Source: Aphelocoma coerulescens (Eukaryota > Chordata > Aves > Passeriformes > Corvidae). Taken from it: DNA of 64,000 bases. Positions 1 to 12,939 of this stretch are shown piece by piece. The notes below the pieces were generated by a model. It did not search any database. It saw nothing but the letters and a program-made list of their open reading frames with translations, and was not told the origin of the DNA. The position numbers and the translations under genes are program-made. Every line of letters begins with the position of its first letter. The stretch's first letter is position 1. The DNA is taken from the NCBI RefSeq assembly GCF_041296385.1, contig NC_091014.1, forward strand, positions 67,449,578 to 67,513,577, read 5' to 3'.

Positions 1-2160
1 TAATTAAATTTGTGGCTTCTCTGCCTCTTAGTTTCTCATTGTACTTAAGCCTTACATGATTTTTTTAGAGCTTTTGACACTTTGAAGCTTCCTGCATCTA
101 AATGTCATTAGATATCCACCATTATTTTGTTATGGACTACCATGAACCATATAATTACTTCACACACTCATTTTTCAAATGCTTGAGACATCTTCTTGTA
201 TTTGCCCTTCATCTCAGCTGAACATTTCCAGGCATTTCAATTTCTCTTTGGACTTTTCTAACGTGGGGCAGTTCTCTGACACCTCACATGAGATAAGGCA
301 ACAAATTGTTTCCCTGAGATCTCTTTGCCAGATATTTTACTGCCTGCAGGAAAGGAAGATCCCTCAATAGAACCAGTGGTGGGCAGAGCAGATCCTGCTA
401 CATCTCAGTGAGTGAAACACAATTTAATCCAGATGTAAATGCAGGGAACTGGGCCTTAGACAGATTGTTGCTATCTTGATGTGAGGTTTTTTCCTGCCTG
501 TTTCATATTAACTCCACGGATAGTCCCTAAATATGCTTCTGTCCTGCACTGTGTGGCTACTTCTGAGCACTGTTAAAATGTGGAAAAATGGAGCAGGGAA
601 GAAGCAGCTCTGGAAATGAGAAAGGATGAGAAGAATGCAGGACACAAGGGATGGAACAAGGAGAACAAGGGAAAAAAATATTTCCAAATGGAGAAAGTTG
701 TGTAAGTTAATGAAAGATAGATGGATTCCCATGTTGCACACAAATGTTGAGGCAAACTATTTTCTCTTTCTAATACTTTATAAAGCCTCCTATTATCCAG
801 AATCAGATTAATGTCCTTGCTGGGTTTAGCTTTGTTTTGCTTTGTTTTTAACACAATCCACCTGTCTTGAAGGTCGTGGTGTGGAATTGATTTCAAGAAA
901 ACACAGGAAATTAAGTTAATGATCCCGATCTCTTTTCCTGAAGTGATAGAATCCTCCGTGGAAAGCCAGGGCTGTTCCAGCTCCAGCCAGGCCTTGGGAA
1001 TGCCCTGTCAGGAGCCAATAAACTCAGCTTGATGTTCTTCTTTCCCTGGTTCCCAGTACCTAGGTTACACCCAGTAAAAATCAGCTGTCTATTAAGCAGG
1101 CTATCCTTTGTTCCAGCTTGGAATCTGCTGTCCCTTTTACCTGTTCTTGGAAACTCTTTATCTCCTTGCTGAGGTGGCACTGGTGAAAATAAAATTACCG
1201 TGGCTGAGACAAGAGGGATATACTCAGAGTAGCATGCCTCATATGTTCACTTCCTTTCTGACAACCTTCTTTTGAAGAGGCAGAAGATAAATTTCTAAGG
1301 CTTCTGTGATGCAAATTGTTAGAGAAAGTTTCTAGGGATGAAGCTTTAAAGTCATTTGTGACTTATTATGCTGCCAAGTGCTAAGACTGCCCAGCAAGGT
1401 ATAACATTGCTCTGCTTGTTTTCTTTGCAGCTCTCCTGAAAGCACTCTGAGAGCTCCTCTAGGTACAACACCCATGGCAGGAGGGTGTCTTGGGTTTCCT
1501 GCTCCAGAGAAAACTTTGCTGATCAGAAACAACCGCAAACCTCTGGGACTTGCCCTGTTGAGCAGCTGCCCTGCAGCCAAGAGAATGATTTCCTCTGCAT
1601 GTTCACATGGTTCCCACTCAGTCCCACGGACAGAGCCGTCACCCCACATTTAAAACATAAAAATACAGGGTGCTGCAGCAGCTGCCTTCAGGGAGCAGCT
1701 CTGTGGTGCTGGCAGTGAGCAGGAACATTATTCCATGGAAAAGCCCACGTGGCATTGTGCCTGTGGCTGGCACAGCATCCCTCAGAGCTCCATGGGAGCG
1801 GCTGTCTGGGAACACTGGTCTTCTCTGTGCCCTCTGAAGCACTGTAGAGAGAAGGACTGGAACAAGGACTTCTTCCTCCAAAGAAAGGCAAGGCCATCCA
1901 TAGTCCCTGGTGCTTGTGAAAGGGTTGGAGTGGCTCCCTTGGCCCTTCTGCCTTTAGATCCATGCAAAAGGGTCACAGTCTAAAGGGCCAATTCAGCCTG
2001 GCAGAGAATATTAGATCTGATAAAAATTGTCTCTGTTCCTGAATTAAGAAAAAACATTAAAAAAAAGGAGGCGAGGAGGAAAAAGGTCCACCTCATAAAA
2101 ATAAATCTGAGTAAAAGCACTACATGGAATTCAACAAGCAAATATATAGATATTGTATTT
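1..2160. other. Unique non-coding sequence, no gene recognised
   Basis: AT-leaning sequence with only short frames on both strands, none longer than about 107 codons and none with a recognisable domain. A short stretch near 1420-1560 has a pyrimidine-rich tract ending in TTTGCAG that resembles a splice acceptor, but no matching donor or conserved frame follows it. No repeat family was recognised. Confidence 0.6.
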
Positions 2161-2462
2161 ATCACAGAATCATCAAGGTTTGAAAAGACCTCCATGATCA
2201 TCAAGTCTGGGTTTTGACCAATCCCCACCTTGTTGGCCAAACCAGAGTACTGAGGGCCACATCCAGTGATTTCTGCATGGATGGGGACTCCACCACCTCC
2301 CTGGACAGCCCATTCCAGTGCCTGACCACCTCTTCAGTGAAGAACTCAATGTCTTTTAGTAGGCCCAGAACTGGACATGGGATTCGAGGTGTGGCCTCAC
2401 CAGTGCCCAGTACAGAGGGACAATCCCTGTCCTGCTCCTGCTGACCACACTATTGCTGATCC
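2161..2462 (-). repeat. CR1 LINE 3' fragment
   Basis: The plus strand opens with CACAGAATCATCAAGG, the reverse complement of the CR1 3' tail. It continues through the familiar CR1 track of 'accagagtactgagggcc', 'ggggactccaccacctccc' and 'ctggacagcccattccag'. The match jumps from the 'tcagtgaagaactcaatg' block directly to 'cccagaactggacatggga', so there is an internal deletion. The 5' truncation is typical of avian CR1. It has no coding capacity. Confidence 0.85.
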
Positions 2463-3124
2463 AGATTCTTATACTAAGAATAATTTCTATGTCAAAGCAC
2501 CTTGATGAAGAAATTACAGATTTTAGCAAATGGTTCTGAGGGGGGAAAAAAAAAGATCTTGGAAGAGAAAAAAGGTTCTCTGATTATGGAGGGAGGGGAA
2601 GATTTGGTGCTGACACAAAAATGTCTTAAAAATCTACCAATGATTTCTGAAATGCCAGAGAGAATGTAGTGAAATACTCAGAGAATATTAAAGAGAGAGC
2701 ATATTCTTCCCTAAGAGAAGAAAACAAATGGTTGGAAAATGAGCATAAGTCCTCACCTTCATCAGTCCATAAGCTGTGGCACCAATTTAAATTACTTCAC
2801 CCTTATTTTCTTATGGAACTTTTCAGTAAGAGGCTCAGTTCATAGGATTTAGGCAATTAGCATTCTCTCAGGAAAAGAAAAGGTACTTAGACCAAAACCA
2901 CTCAACTGTGCAATAGACAGTGGGCTCAAAAGGAAACTCAAATAGGTGGAGTCCTTTGAACTAAGTATTTTTCTGTCTGTGTTGCTGACTGAGCTCGGCA
3001 GGGACATGTCCCAAAGTACAGGCACTTTGCACAGGATGAGAGAAGGCTGCTGTAGGTCCCACTGATCTGGGCTGTTGTGTGCTCTACTTCTGCCCTGCTC
3101 AGCCCTCTGTGAGGGCTTGAGCTT
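2463..3124. other. Unique sequence, nothing recognised
   Basis: AT-rich sequence with short A and G runs (about 2535-2600). No gene, structured RNA or repeat family was recognised. Confidence 0.5.
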
Positions 3125-3435
3125 GGCCTGCAGCCACACACCCCCCCAGCTGCTCCCTCACTCCCCCTCCTCAACAGGACAGTGGGAGAAAATGAGATAG
3201 AAGAGCTCATGGGTTGAGATAAAGATATTTACCAATCACTGACGCAGGCAAAACAGACTTGGCATGATGAAAATTTAATTTATTGCCTGAAGTCCATCAG
3301 GATAAGCTTGCTCCATAGTGGCCCTCCTCTGTGGGCTGCAGAGAATCTCTGCTTGGGTGCCTGGAGCATTGCCTCTCCCTCCTCCTGATCTCATTTTGTG
3401 TCTGATGGATGTTTCTCATGCATTTTCCTCACTCC
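3125..3435 (-). mobile_element. LTR-retrotransposon fragment, avian ERV type
   Basis: The segment has a run of C, a CTGCTCCCTCACTCCCCCTC stretch, then 'gagctcatgggttgagata', 'caggcaaaacagacttggc', and a downstream part with 'gggctgcagagaatctctg'. These blocks recall a long, high-copy avian ERV LTR that I know from chicken and songbird genomes, but the Repbase name is unconfirmed. The order matches with a large internal deletion after about 3290. The strand is inferred from that remembered orientation. It is probably an old solo-LTR remnant. Confidence 0.45.
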
Positions 3436-6400
3436 TTTTTGCCTTTTTTGTCATTCTTGTCCTTCTTTAAAGATGCTTTGCTTGGCATGACGTTTATTCT
3501 AACAATATTCCAAGAAATAGCATAAGGTAATATCTAGAACACTGACTGTTGGGAGTTTTATTTGTCTTTTAAGTGGTTTTTATGGCCAGTGTAGCTACCT
3601 AGAGGAGCATCAGTGTTTTGTCTCATTCTGGGCTAAATCCCTTGATATCAATTGATTAATTGTTGTTAACTAAAAAGGGAGCAAGGCCTGCTTTAATTTG
3701 CTATCTGAAAAAAGTGCAGGCCATGAGAACTGCCCACATTTCTTGGAAAAACAAGTACATCTCCAAAGGCCATTTTAAGCTTGTAGCTTGTTCAGTTTCC
3801 TCTTTTTACCAGCTGGAAAAAGCCAGGGAATTTTGGACCATAGAAGGTTTTCAGTTGCTGACGGCTTTTCTCTGAAGCAGGAAGAGTTCCAGTGCCATGT
3901 CACCAGCCAAGCTCCAAAAGTAAAACCCAGGCCCTTTCTCTTGGTCTTGAAGTCTCCTCTTTCCATCCATACTCAGTTCTCACACCTCACCTGTCCCTTG
4001 TGTGTTTTCACATCCCCCAACCCTGCCAGTGGATGTCCTCTATCCCTTTTTCCTCTTCTCTAGGAATCTTCTTTCCCTGTTGAGTTTTTGCTTCCTTAAT
4101 GTCTCTTCTCTACTTCTTGCCCAAGTCTCTGAATTTGTTTTCTTTCCCTTACATCACATGCACATGGCCAGACCTGCTCTTTGCTCTCAGTTTTGTTATT
4201 TTTCAGTCAGTGTGTGATAACCTTTTAATGAGGATTTTGAACAATAACAAGGATTTTGAACTCTCCTTGTAGAGGAGAGTAAACAGTGCTATCCTTAATA
4301 AGGATTTCCAAATATATTGTGAAATTAGCCATTTCACAAGCAGTAGGACTACTGAAGCATGATTCCTACTGGCTCTGTGCCATGAGGCTCAACTGGGCAA
4401 GATCTCTGATGCCTAGTAAAACAAAAAGTCATCTTAGTTTCTTCCCCCAAAGGACACCTAGAAGGATGTCTTGTCTTTCCCCAGATGCCATTTATTAGTG
4501 TCTGTAGTATCTCCCAATGATTGTTACCCCTGAGGAGAGATGTCGGTCCCTGTTTGTGCAAGGCAGAGCCTTTTCTGTGATTTAACCCTGGACTCCCTGG
4601 TGGGATGGCACAGGGGAGGCACACAGATGTGTGTCCCCAGCCTGTCACATGAGGCCAAAGCTTGCAGCTTGCAGCTCTGGAAAAGAAATCTGAAAACTCT
4701 GCATTTCATATGTTAATTAATCCGGCTCTTGACAAGGACACAAGATTATGGCTGAAGACGCCTGGACATCTTGTGCTACTTTTAAATGTCAAAAGCAAGT
4801 TTATTTATTTTATTTAATTATTTTATAATTACTGGTTTCTTCATTGGTCAGTGCTGACACGTGGGTGGCTGTGCAATAATTAGTGCAGAGCGGTGTGCCT
4901 GTGGGGATGGGGCTCACTGAGGCATCCTGGCTCATGGCAAGAGCAGAAGAAGCAACAAAACTGATCACCACCTTTTGGTAAATCTTCTTCAGAGAAGCTC
5001 TGTAATGAACAGAGCAGAAATTAGCCAGACATGTCTAATTCCTTACAAAATGCTGGCTTAACTAGTTCATGCAGGACAGCAAAGTGAGATGGATGGACTG
5101 ACATGTGATAGCAACAAAGCTGTGACTCTGTCAGCTCTGTCAGCAGGGCTGAAATGAACCGACCTTGCTTTGAGTGACGTGATGGGGAATCTGAAAATGG
5201 GATGGTGAATTGGATCAGCACTGCGGTAAATGATGGGTTATTACACCAGTTTGCCAGTGCCAAACCTTAGAAACAATATATGCTTCATCACAGAGCAGGA
5301 CCCACCTAAAGCCATTTACTATTTCTTCAAGCTGCTGGGGGTTTCCCTTTTTTTTTTTAACCTCTGGTTTTAGGCAGAAAGAAGTAGCGTATTATGTGGA
5401 ATTCAAGAAAGCACATGCCACAGGAATGTCATCTTGCCCTTCAGCAAATAGCTGAGCAAACCCCAAACACCAGAGTTTCAAAAGCAAACTCCGAATCAGC
5501 TTTCTGCAACCTCCTATATATGAGCAGGCATGAATTAAACATGCTTATCCCTCCCATGGCTTTGCTGAGGCAACTGTTGTTGTATAAGAACAAAACTACC
5601 TAGAGGGATATGAGCTCAAATGTCAGGTAATAAACTTTTCCTGTTCTCAGTCAATTTTTAAGTTTATATTTTTTAATAATACCAAAACCTAGGATGCTTT
5701 GCTTCCTGCGGATTATTTTTTGTTTAACCCTGAAGGATACATTGCTGATGAAAACCAAGCATGGAAAGTGTCTGATATTTGGTTGCACTATTTCATACAA
5801 TTAGTGGTAATTCTGGGTTAGCAGCTGAGATTACCTAAGAACAAAAGAAAAAAAAAATAAAAAAGAGGAAAATAACAACAAAAAACTTCCTTTGCTACAG
5901 TTATTCCAGGTTAATGTGCTGAACTAGCCAGTGATAAAGGGGGCTCTTGATGATATTAAGGACATGAATTTGGCACTCATTTTTCTGGACAAATCTTTCT
6001 ACTTCATTCTTGAGATGTCAATATATTATAAAGGATTGCTCCACAAGAGTTTAAGTGATCTTCCCCACCTACTTGGCTGTCCCTGATGAGCCTCCAGAAT
6101 TCTGGAATGCTTCTCCCAAGGCGCTGGAGTGACAGATATTCCTGCCACTAGAGGGTATGATGTCTCCATCATTTATACCTGGCCAGCCCTCACACATCGT
6201 GGATGCATGAACACCTGGCTTTTCAGGAGCGTTAAAACTGAGGCAAAGTTCCTCAGGGAAGCCCGAAGGAATTAAGGGTTCTTTGGGATAGGAGCACCTC
6301 ACTTCTGCCGCCTGCTTTGTCGGTCTCATCCAGAGAATACTTTCCAGAAAGCTGCAAGTGTGAGTGGGAACTGACCGGTGGAGATAAAGGGAAAATGTAA

Positions 6401-7930
6401 TTATCAAGATTTGTGGGAAAAGTTAATTTAAAAAGTCCATAATCAGAGCAGTTTAGCAACAGTGGGAAATCCCAGCCTGTTATCCCAGGCTGAACATGAA
6501 AGGCTGACGTATAAATCCATTAATCATGTGTCCTTGTACTTGGGTGGTAGGATCTCTCAGCAGCCAAAAGAAAGGCTGAGAAGAAGCCCTAGATAAAAAC
6601 ACAACTGAAGAGATCCCTGACTGATCATTCTGAGGAGGGAAGAGTTCGTTCTCACTCCACTGAGGTAACAAGCTCTGTGCCAGCGCCAACAGTCCTCAAG
6701 CAGAACAGAGGGTACCACAGCACCAGCCAAAGATAAAGACTGGGCCATGACAGCCCTTCTTCTACAGGACTTGGGATCCTTCAGGAAAAAACCCCTGTGT
6801 GTTCAGCTCTAGGGATTCTTCTGCCAGGGGACAAATGCATTTTTTTTTTGCTTCCAGCTAGTGAGAAAACTGAGCTTTGAGAGAAAAATTACTTGTGAGC
6901 TGTTAGAAGGCTCCATGCAATTTATCATTCTAATCTCTAGCATTTGGGAGCAAGATATATCTTTGATTGTCTGTCTTGCTGTACTGCAATCTGGGGATCT
7001 GAATATCTGAATAACAAGCCCAGTGAAGAAATTGCAGTCTAAATTAAACATGTGAAAGCTTCTTCTTAATCTTTAGAAAAAGGGAAATGACATTATCTTC
7101 CCAGTCCAGCTCTCTGCTTTGTGATCTTTCACAGAGAGGTGAAACACGAAAAATTATTTAAATCCATACATGTTGCAGAAAAAAGTATTCCTTTAAAGAG
7201 CAGGAGTTACAAACCCTCTGTAAGAGAGTTTCACCTTGCCTTTGAAAGGGTCAAGATGCACACAGATATGCAGCCAAACACTGCTTTTAGGTGACCAGAA
7301 GGTCACTTCAGCTGCCTCCCACTCCCCTTGGACCAGGGCACTTAGGTGGCACCTGAGTGTGGATGTAAAAATGCCAGCACCAAGTTCCAGATTCACCACA
7401 GTTTAGTCTTGCAGTGCAAAGCCATCAGGCAGACTCAGAAGTATTTGCTCTGCTAATCTGGACTACATTTAATGGCTATCAGATAACCCCACCATGGTGA
7501 TTGCTAGGCTGCTGTTGTCCCCAGCCAGTGGCAGTGCAGATGGCAGGCAGCAAGGCGGCCTTTATGGAGAGGGCAGTGCCTGAGGAAAGCAGGAATGCAG
7601 GAATTCTGTCTGAAAAAGGACTGTGAGTGGGTCAGGGCTGCAAGGCACCTGTGACCAAGCTCTTCCTCATCCATCCTGCATGAGGAGGGCCTGGGCTGGT
7701 AGAACAAATCCCTGGTGAGGAGCAAGTTGATGGAAACTGTGTCAGTGTCTTGCTGTAAACCCTAAACTGTGAAAATTCCCAGTACCTCAGCTCACTGGCA
7801 GTGTGGGGAAGGGGCTAATTAGGATCAGGTGTAATGCAAAGTCTCTGTTGCTGCTCTTGTGCAAGAAAAAACCCTTGTGAGCTTTACTGGAGCTAAATTT
7901 GTCCCTCTGGGCCAAATGGGTTCAAAACCA
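3436..7930. other. Unique non-coding sequence, no gene recognised
   Basis: About 4.5 kb without a recognised gene or mobile element. Frames are short (up to 112 codons at 6069-6407 minus) and show no domain. There is an AT-rich patch at 4796-4835 and a small direct repeat of 'aaggattttgaac'-like sequence near 4232-4262. The patch at 6480-6800 looks slightly purine-rich but is not coding. Confidence 0.55.
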
Positions 7931-8022
7931 TGTAGATGTGGCACTTGGGGACATGGGTAAGTGCTGGCTTGGTGGGCAGACTCGCTGGTCTTAGAGGTCT
8001 TTTCCAACCATAATTATTCTGT
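7931..8022 (+). repeat. CR1 LINE 3' end fragment, old
   Basis: The plus strand reads 'tgtagatgtggcacttggg', then 'acatgggtaagtgctgg', then 'gtcttagaggtcttttccaa', which is the forward 3' end of CR1. It ends in a decayed ATTCT-type tail ('taattattctgttat'). It is about 90 bp long and diverged. Confidence 0.75.
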
Positions 8023-8384
8023 TATATTGTGACACTTCCTTCAGGAATGGGGAATTTGGGGGTCATAACCAAGAGACAGAGAAGCTGGACCAGCAGGACT
8101 AGAAATGCCAATGAGAGAAATGTTGACCTCTGGAAAGAAGGGCCAGACTCAAAGCTAGAAAAGATGCAATCCTTGTTTATGCATTTAAATAGGATGTATA
8201 CCAGGCCCTGCTGCTCTTTACTAGCATAACCAAGAGCCTTGACTCTCTTGCCAGTTTCTCACCTGGGGTTGTTTTTTTCCCCCTCAGTTCATTCCATAAG
8301 AAAAGTAAGTCTAAAAAAAGAGAAGTAGTCTCTCTGCTTTCTCAAGATGTGTTTTTTTTATTTACAACACTCTCAGGCACATGG

Positions 8385-8466
8385 TGTGATTCTTGGGGCT
8401 GTCCTGTGCAGGGCCAGGAGTGTGACTTCAATGATCCTCGTGGGTCCCTTCCAACTCAGGATATTC
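8385..8466 (+). repeat. CR1 LINE 3' end fragment
   Basis: The segment carries 'gattcttggggctgtcctgt' and 'gatcctcgtgggtcccttcc', followed by a degenerate ATATTCCATG tail. This is the forward 3' terminus of a songbird-type CR1 copy, heavily 5'-truncated. Confidence 0.8.
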
Positions 8467-9029
8467 CATGCAATTTATTTACTATTAATTATTGAAAGCA
8501 TTCTGTCACTTCATTTCCCCAAAACACGTGTATACAGGTGAAATAGGAGGATTCTCTGCACAAACCACCCCACAGGTTTTGATGGAAGGGACGAGACACT
8601 CAGAACCAAGACGATTATTGCACCAATAAAATATGTACAATTCATGAAAAAAAAACAAAAAACAAACACTTGCAAAAAGAGGTTTTAAGAGGATTATCCT
8701 GACAATGAAGAACATAAAGAGACAGGTTGGTATATTCTGCCAAAAGTACAGGGATTTAATGAGACTGCATTGCAATGGAATTGTGAAGTATGTGGATTCT
8801 GTGTGAGCCTGGAAAAGGCCTGGGAACCAGTGCAACTCCTTCTGTTCTCTTATCAGTGCTTATTATATGGCATAATATATAATTATTGGCACATAATACC
8901 CAAATCCTGGTGTATCCATATCCATTCCTGCAGTTTAAAGTGGCTTTCAATGCAAGTGCCACGCACATGCCACGGGAGAGTTGTAGAGCATCTAGCAGCA
9001 GGCATGTGGAAACTCTGAGCTGAAGGATG

Positions 9030-9597
9030 TGCTGGTTTTGTCTGGGATAGAGTTAACTTCCCTCACAGTGGCTGGTGTGGAGCTGTGCTTTGGATTTGTG
9101 CTGGAAGCAGGGTGGGTAACACTGGGATGTTTTAGTTCTTGCTGAGTAGTGATTACACAGCATCGAGGCCTTTTCTGCCCCTCACGCCACCCCATCAGCG
9201 AGGACTGTGCACAAGGAGTCGGGAGGGAACACGGCCAGGACAGGTGACCCCAGCTGGCCAAAGGGACATTCCAGACCCTTTGGCATCATGCTCAGTTTAT
9301 AAATCTGGGGGGGAGAAGAAGGAAGTGGGGGCTGTTTGAAGTGATGGCATTTTTTTCCCCAGGTATGTGTGCTGCAGCCCTGTTCTCCTGGGGATGGCTG
9401 AACCCCTGCCTGCCTGTGGGAAGGGGTGAATTAATTCCTTGTTTTGCTTTTCTGGCTTGTGTGGCTTTTGCTTTCCCTATTAACCTGTCCTTATCTCAAC
9501 CCATGAGTTTTCTGGCTTTCATCCTGCCAATTCCAGCTTTTTCCCTTCCCAGTGGGATAGAGGAGAGTGAGTGGCTGTGTGGGGTTAAACCACAACA
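9030..9597 (+). mobile_element. Solo LTR of an avian ERVL-type element
   Basis: The segment starts TGCTGGTTTTGTCTGGGATA and ends near 'ggttaaaccacaaca', giving the TG...CA ends of an LTR. Internally it has a TATA-like TTATAAAT near 9297 and the block 'tccttatctcaacccatgag', which I recognise from a common avian ERVL LTR. The best end is CA at 9597. The flanking 5 bp do not match, so the target duplication has decayed or the start is slightly off (9028 is possible). No internal gag or pol is attached, so it most likely arose by LTR-LTR recombination. A 138-codon frame inside it is not a gene. Confidence 0.75.
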
Positions 9598-10227
9598 AAG
9601 TCATTTGCAGTTCTCAGGCTTGAGGTTGCCTCCTGAAGCTACAATTTACTCTGCCCCACCATGGATTTTGCCTGCTGTGGGTAATCATCATAGCTGTGCA
9701 GGCTGGATGGATTCCTGTGGAAGACACAGTTATGTGATGGTTGGTTCATGGATTTAGATAAAGCAGCCACACAACAAGTTTATCCCCTTTGTCCATTTGT
9801 AAATGTCCACTGAACCTGAAGAGGTCAGCTGGGTGTAAATAAGGGCACGTTTCCTTTGGCTTAAACTAAACTCACTTAAGTGGGTTGCTCTGAGAACACT
9901 AAACATAATCTTCCTAGAAATCAAGAGATTTGTAATTTTAGTGCATTCTTGAAAAGAAGAACAAAATACTAAAATTACTCTGCATACCCACTTGCAAACT
10001 TCTTCATGTTTTCCAAATGTATTGCTACTTTCCAGAGTTATGATACAATACTGCTTATTATGGGATTGTATTGCTTCCTGCCAATTCCTTCTCGACCTTG
10101 TAGGCCACAAGCATAACTCATGTGTGCATTCTGAAACCTAGAAATACCTAACATGACCCAGCATAATTTTCATGGTCCAAAAATGCAGAGTGCCTAACAC
10201 TGCCCTTGTTTTCAGATGTGTCACGTG
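9598..10227. other. Unique sequence, nothing recognised
   Basis: The stretch is mainly AT-rich. A 118-codon minus frame (9754-10110) has no recognisable domain and no splice context. Confidence 0.5.
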
Positions 10228-10680
10228 AGGAGGTGGCCATGGACAGGGACACCTTCCACTATCCCAGCTTCCTCAGAGCCCCATCCAACCTGGCCTTGAA
10301 CACTGCCAGGGATGGGGCAGCCACAGCTTCTCTGGGAAACCTGTGCCAGGGCCTCAGCACCCTCACAGGGAACAATTCCTTCCTCATATCCAATCTAACC
10401 CCCCTCTCTGTCAGTGTGAAGCCATTCCCCCTTGCCCAGTCACTCCAGGCCCTTGTCAAGAGTCTCTCTCCATCTTTCCTGTGGGCTCCCTTCAGGCACT
10501 GCAAGGCCACAATGAGGTCACCCCAAAGCCTTCCCTTCTCCAGGCTGAACAATCCCAGTTCCCTCAGCCTTTCCTCCCAGCAGAGCTGCTCCATCCCTCT
10601 GCTCCCCTTGGTGTCCCTGCTCTGGACTGGCTGCAGCAGCTCCCTGTCCTTCCTGTACTGGGATCCCAGGGCTGGTTGAC
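10228..10680 (-). repeat. CR1 LINE 3' region fragment
   Basis: The plus strand runs through the CR1 reverse complement in order: 'ggacaccttccactatccc', 'ccatccaacctggccttga', 'tgaagccattcccccttg', 'cttctccaggctgaacaa' and 'ctggactggctgcagcagc'. It lacks the terminal ATTCTATG tail at its left edge. The frames of 111-157 codons crossing it are by-products of this repeat. Confidence 0.9.
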
Positions 10681-12264
10681 TTTTCAGCCCCTCAGTGTCT
10701 TTGGAGCCTGGACTACCTATACCTTAATCATGGATTTAATGCAGCTGGCAGGTTTTGCCCCTGTCATTTAAGAACCATTTAGGTGAAAACTGCTTCTTTT
10801 CCCCACTTCTTCCTGATGTAACTGTAGCTGTTGATCTTTATATGCTTCATTATGTAAGTGCCCAGTCCTTTTTTTACTCTTGGCAAATGCTTAACCTCAA
10901 AGCCACTCTGCTGCATCTGTGCATTATAAAACAAGACTCTTACAAACTGTACTCTGCTGCTTATAGGAAATAATCCTCCCCATTAAAAAAGAAATTAGAT
11001 TTCCTCAGTTTGCAACACTGAAGCTTGCTGCTATTGTTACATTAACCAATGTTTCTGGATGTAAATTCTTCCTTTCCATGGAAAGCGGGAGGAAAAAACT
11101 ATTTCAGTGACAAATTCCTACAGAGAAAGCCTTTAACACTGAATTTTTCCAGTTAATAGTTACAGTTCTAATGAGGCTTCTTTGCAACTTTTTGGAATTC
11201 TTTGTCAAAATAAAAAGAATTGTTCTTAATGTGTTTTCTTTGAGTATCCCTGTAAAGTATATTTTCCCAAGTTCCCAAGATGGATTCTCTGACAGTAAAA
11301 GGAAACTAAGCTTAAAGCCATTGTTTTCCTTCCAACTTTCATCTTGAGTTTGTGGCTAGTTTTATATTTGTCCTGTGATTCTTAAAATTCCTTCAACTTT
11401 TTCTTTACCTCTCTGTTACTTCTTGAGACCATAATCTAATATACCCCAAAATGCCCTGAAAAACTGTGTTGTAAAGAAGACAGAATGATTACAATACTTT
11501 TTCTGTTCATTGTTTTGGCAAATACATTTGGCAATCAGGGCTATTTAAGAAAATTCATAAATGCATGAAAATAAACCAAGACTTTAGACAGATGGAGAGC
11601 AATGTGTGTGGTGCATATTTAAAAAAAAAAAATGTTAAAAGTGTAGCTGGCTGCTGCCGTGCTGCCCCTCCATGTTCGTGTTAATGACTAGGTGCACTAG
11701 GACAGTAAAAAGACATTTCTCCTCTAAAACAGGAATAAGAGGGCAAGCAAAGCATCCAGAGAGGGCTCTGCATGACACTTTAGGCAGTGGAGGAGGAGCA
11801 TTCAGGAGGAGGTGCTGCAAACTAAGCAAGGACTCGCTGTGGTGTCCTCCCCGCAGGGGAAGGGAGCTCCCAAGATCCACAGGTAGTCCTGGTCAAAAGG
11901 AATGACAGAACTCAGAGGTGTGAAAGCTTATAAAGTTTTATGGGTAAATCACACTCCTGATATGGAAATCTGTGCAAGTGTGTCCCTGATCTCCGAGTAC
12001 AAGCACGTGGTGGTGGGTTTGGAACAAAGGGGTGGGGTGGAGGGGAAGAGACGGAGAGAGATGGATCAAAGAGGGGGAGAGAAAAAGAAAGGAAGAAAAG
12101 GAAAAGGTGAGATCACCATTCCTGGCTCCAGTGTTGATCCAGCTGCGGGGGTGCCCAGGGTCCTGGGGCTCCTGTGCACCCACACTTTATGGGAATACCT
12201 TTTGATAGATAAGTTGTCCTCACCCTGGAGCTAAGTTTCTTGTTCTCTATGCAAATTACTTGTC
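10681..12264. other. Unique sequence with one copy of a local duplication and a purine tract
   Basis: The stretch holds copy A of the 110-bp direct repeat (10801-10910) and a purine-rich tract at about 12008-12107. AT-rich sequence lies at 11150-11640. A GC-richer patch at 11640-11900 has short frames on both strands with no recognisable product. Confidence 0.5.
10801..10910 (+). repeat. Dispersed direct repeat, copy A (110 bp)
   Basis: This segment starting CCCCACTTCTTCCTGATGTA recurs at 12940-13047 with only a handful of differences (roughly 93% identical by eye). Both copies lie shortly after a minus-strand CR1 fragment, but the sequence is not CR1 and I do not recognise its family. Confidence 0.85.
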
Positions 12265-12585
12265 ATGGAATCACAGAATCATTGAGGTTGGAAAAGACTT
12301 CTGAGATCATCCAGTTCAACCTGTGACTGACACCCACCTTGTCAACCAGACCAGAGAACTGAGTGCCACATCCAGTCCTTCCTTGGACACCTCCAAGGAT
12401 GGGGATGCCAACACCTCTCAGAGCAGCCACTTCCAACATTCCACAACCCCTTCCATGAGGAAACTGCTCCTCATGTCCAGCCTGAACCTCCCTTTGTGCA
12501 TCCTGAAGTCATTTCCTCTTGTCCTGTCACTACTTGCCTTGGAGAAGAGACCAACTCCCACTTTGCTACAACCTCCTCTGGAAGT
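12265..12585 (-). repeat. CR1 LINE 3' fragment
   Basis: The plus strand begins GGAATCACAGAATCATTGAG, the reverse complement of the CR1 tail. It continues with 'ttggaaaagacttctgagat', 'ccagagaactgagtgccac' and 'tgaagtcatttcctcttgtc'. It fades out near 12580. Confidence 0.88.
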
Positions 12586-12939
12586 GCAAAGCCAAACCCT
12601 GGTTGGTCATGCATTGTCCCATGGTAGGAGCAGTTTGCAGAGTCTAATTTCTGTCCCCACAGTGTCACCTGAAAGGTTCAGTAAGCATGGCACAAGAGCA
12701 GTAGGTTCAGTAATCACGGCACAGGAGCAGTGCCACACTGGATCGCCAGCCCAGCCATCCCTGCATCCTTTCTCTTGCCATGCCCTGCACTAGGCAGCTC
12801 ATTTTCAGGAAGCTGCTGGTTGAACCTTGATGAACAAATGGCAATTGCTTCCTTTATGCTTCATTTGGAGGGGGGATTATACTGTAAATCATCAGGCTTT
12901 GTTTTTCCTTCCAGTAACTCTTGGATGTATTTTTCTTTC

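Noticed and set aside
9341..9757. 138-codon plus-strand frame
   Set aside because: Most of it lies within the solo LTR; it has no domain.
10206..10771. Overlapping frames of 111-157 codons
   Set aside because: They lie in a CR1 fragment and do not correspond to the CR1 reverse transcriptase frame.
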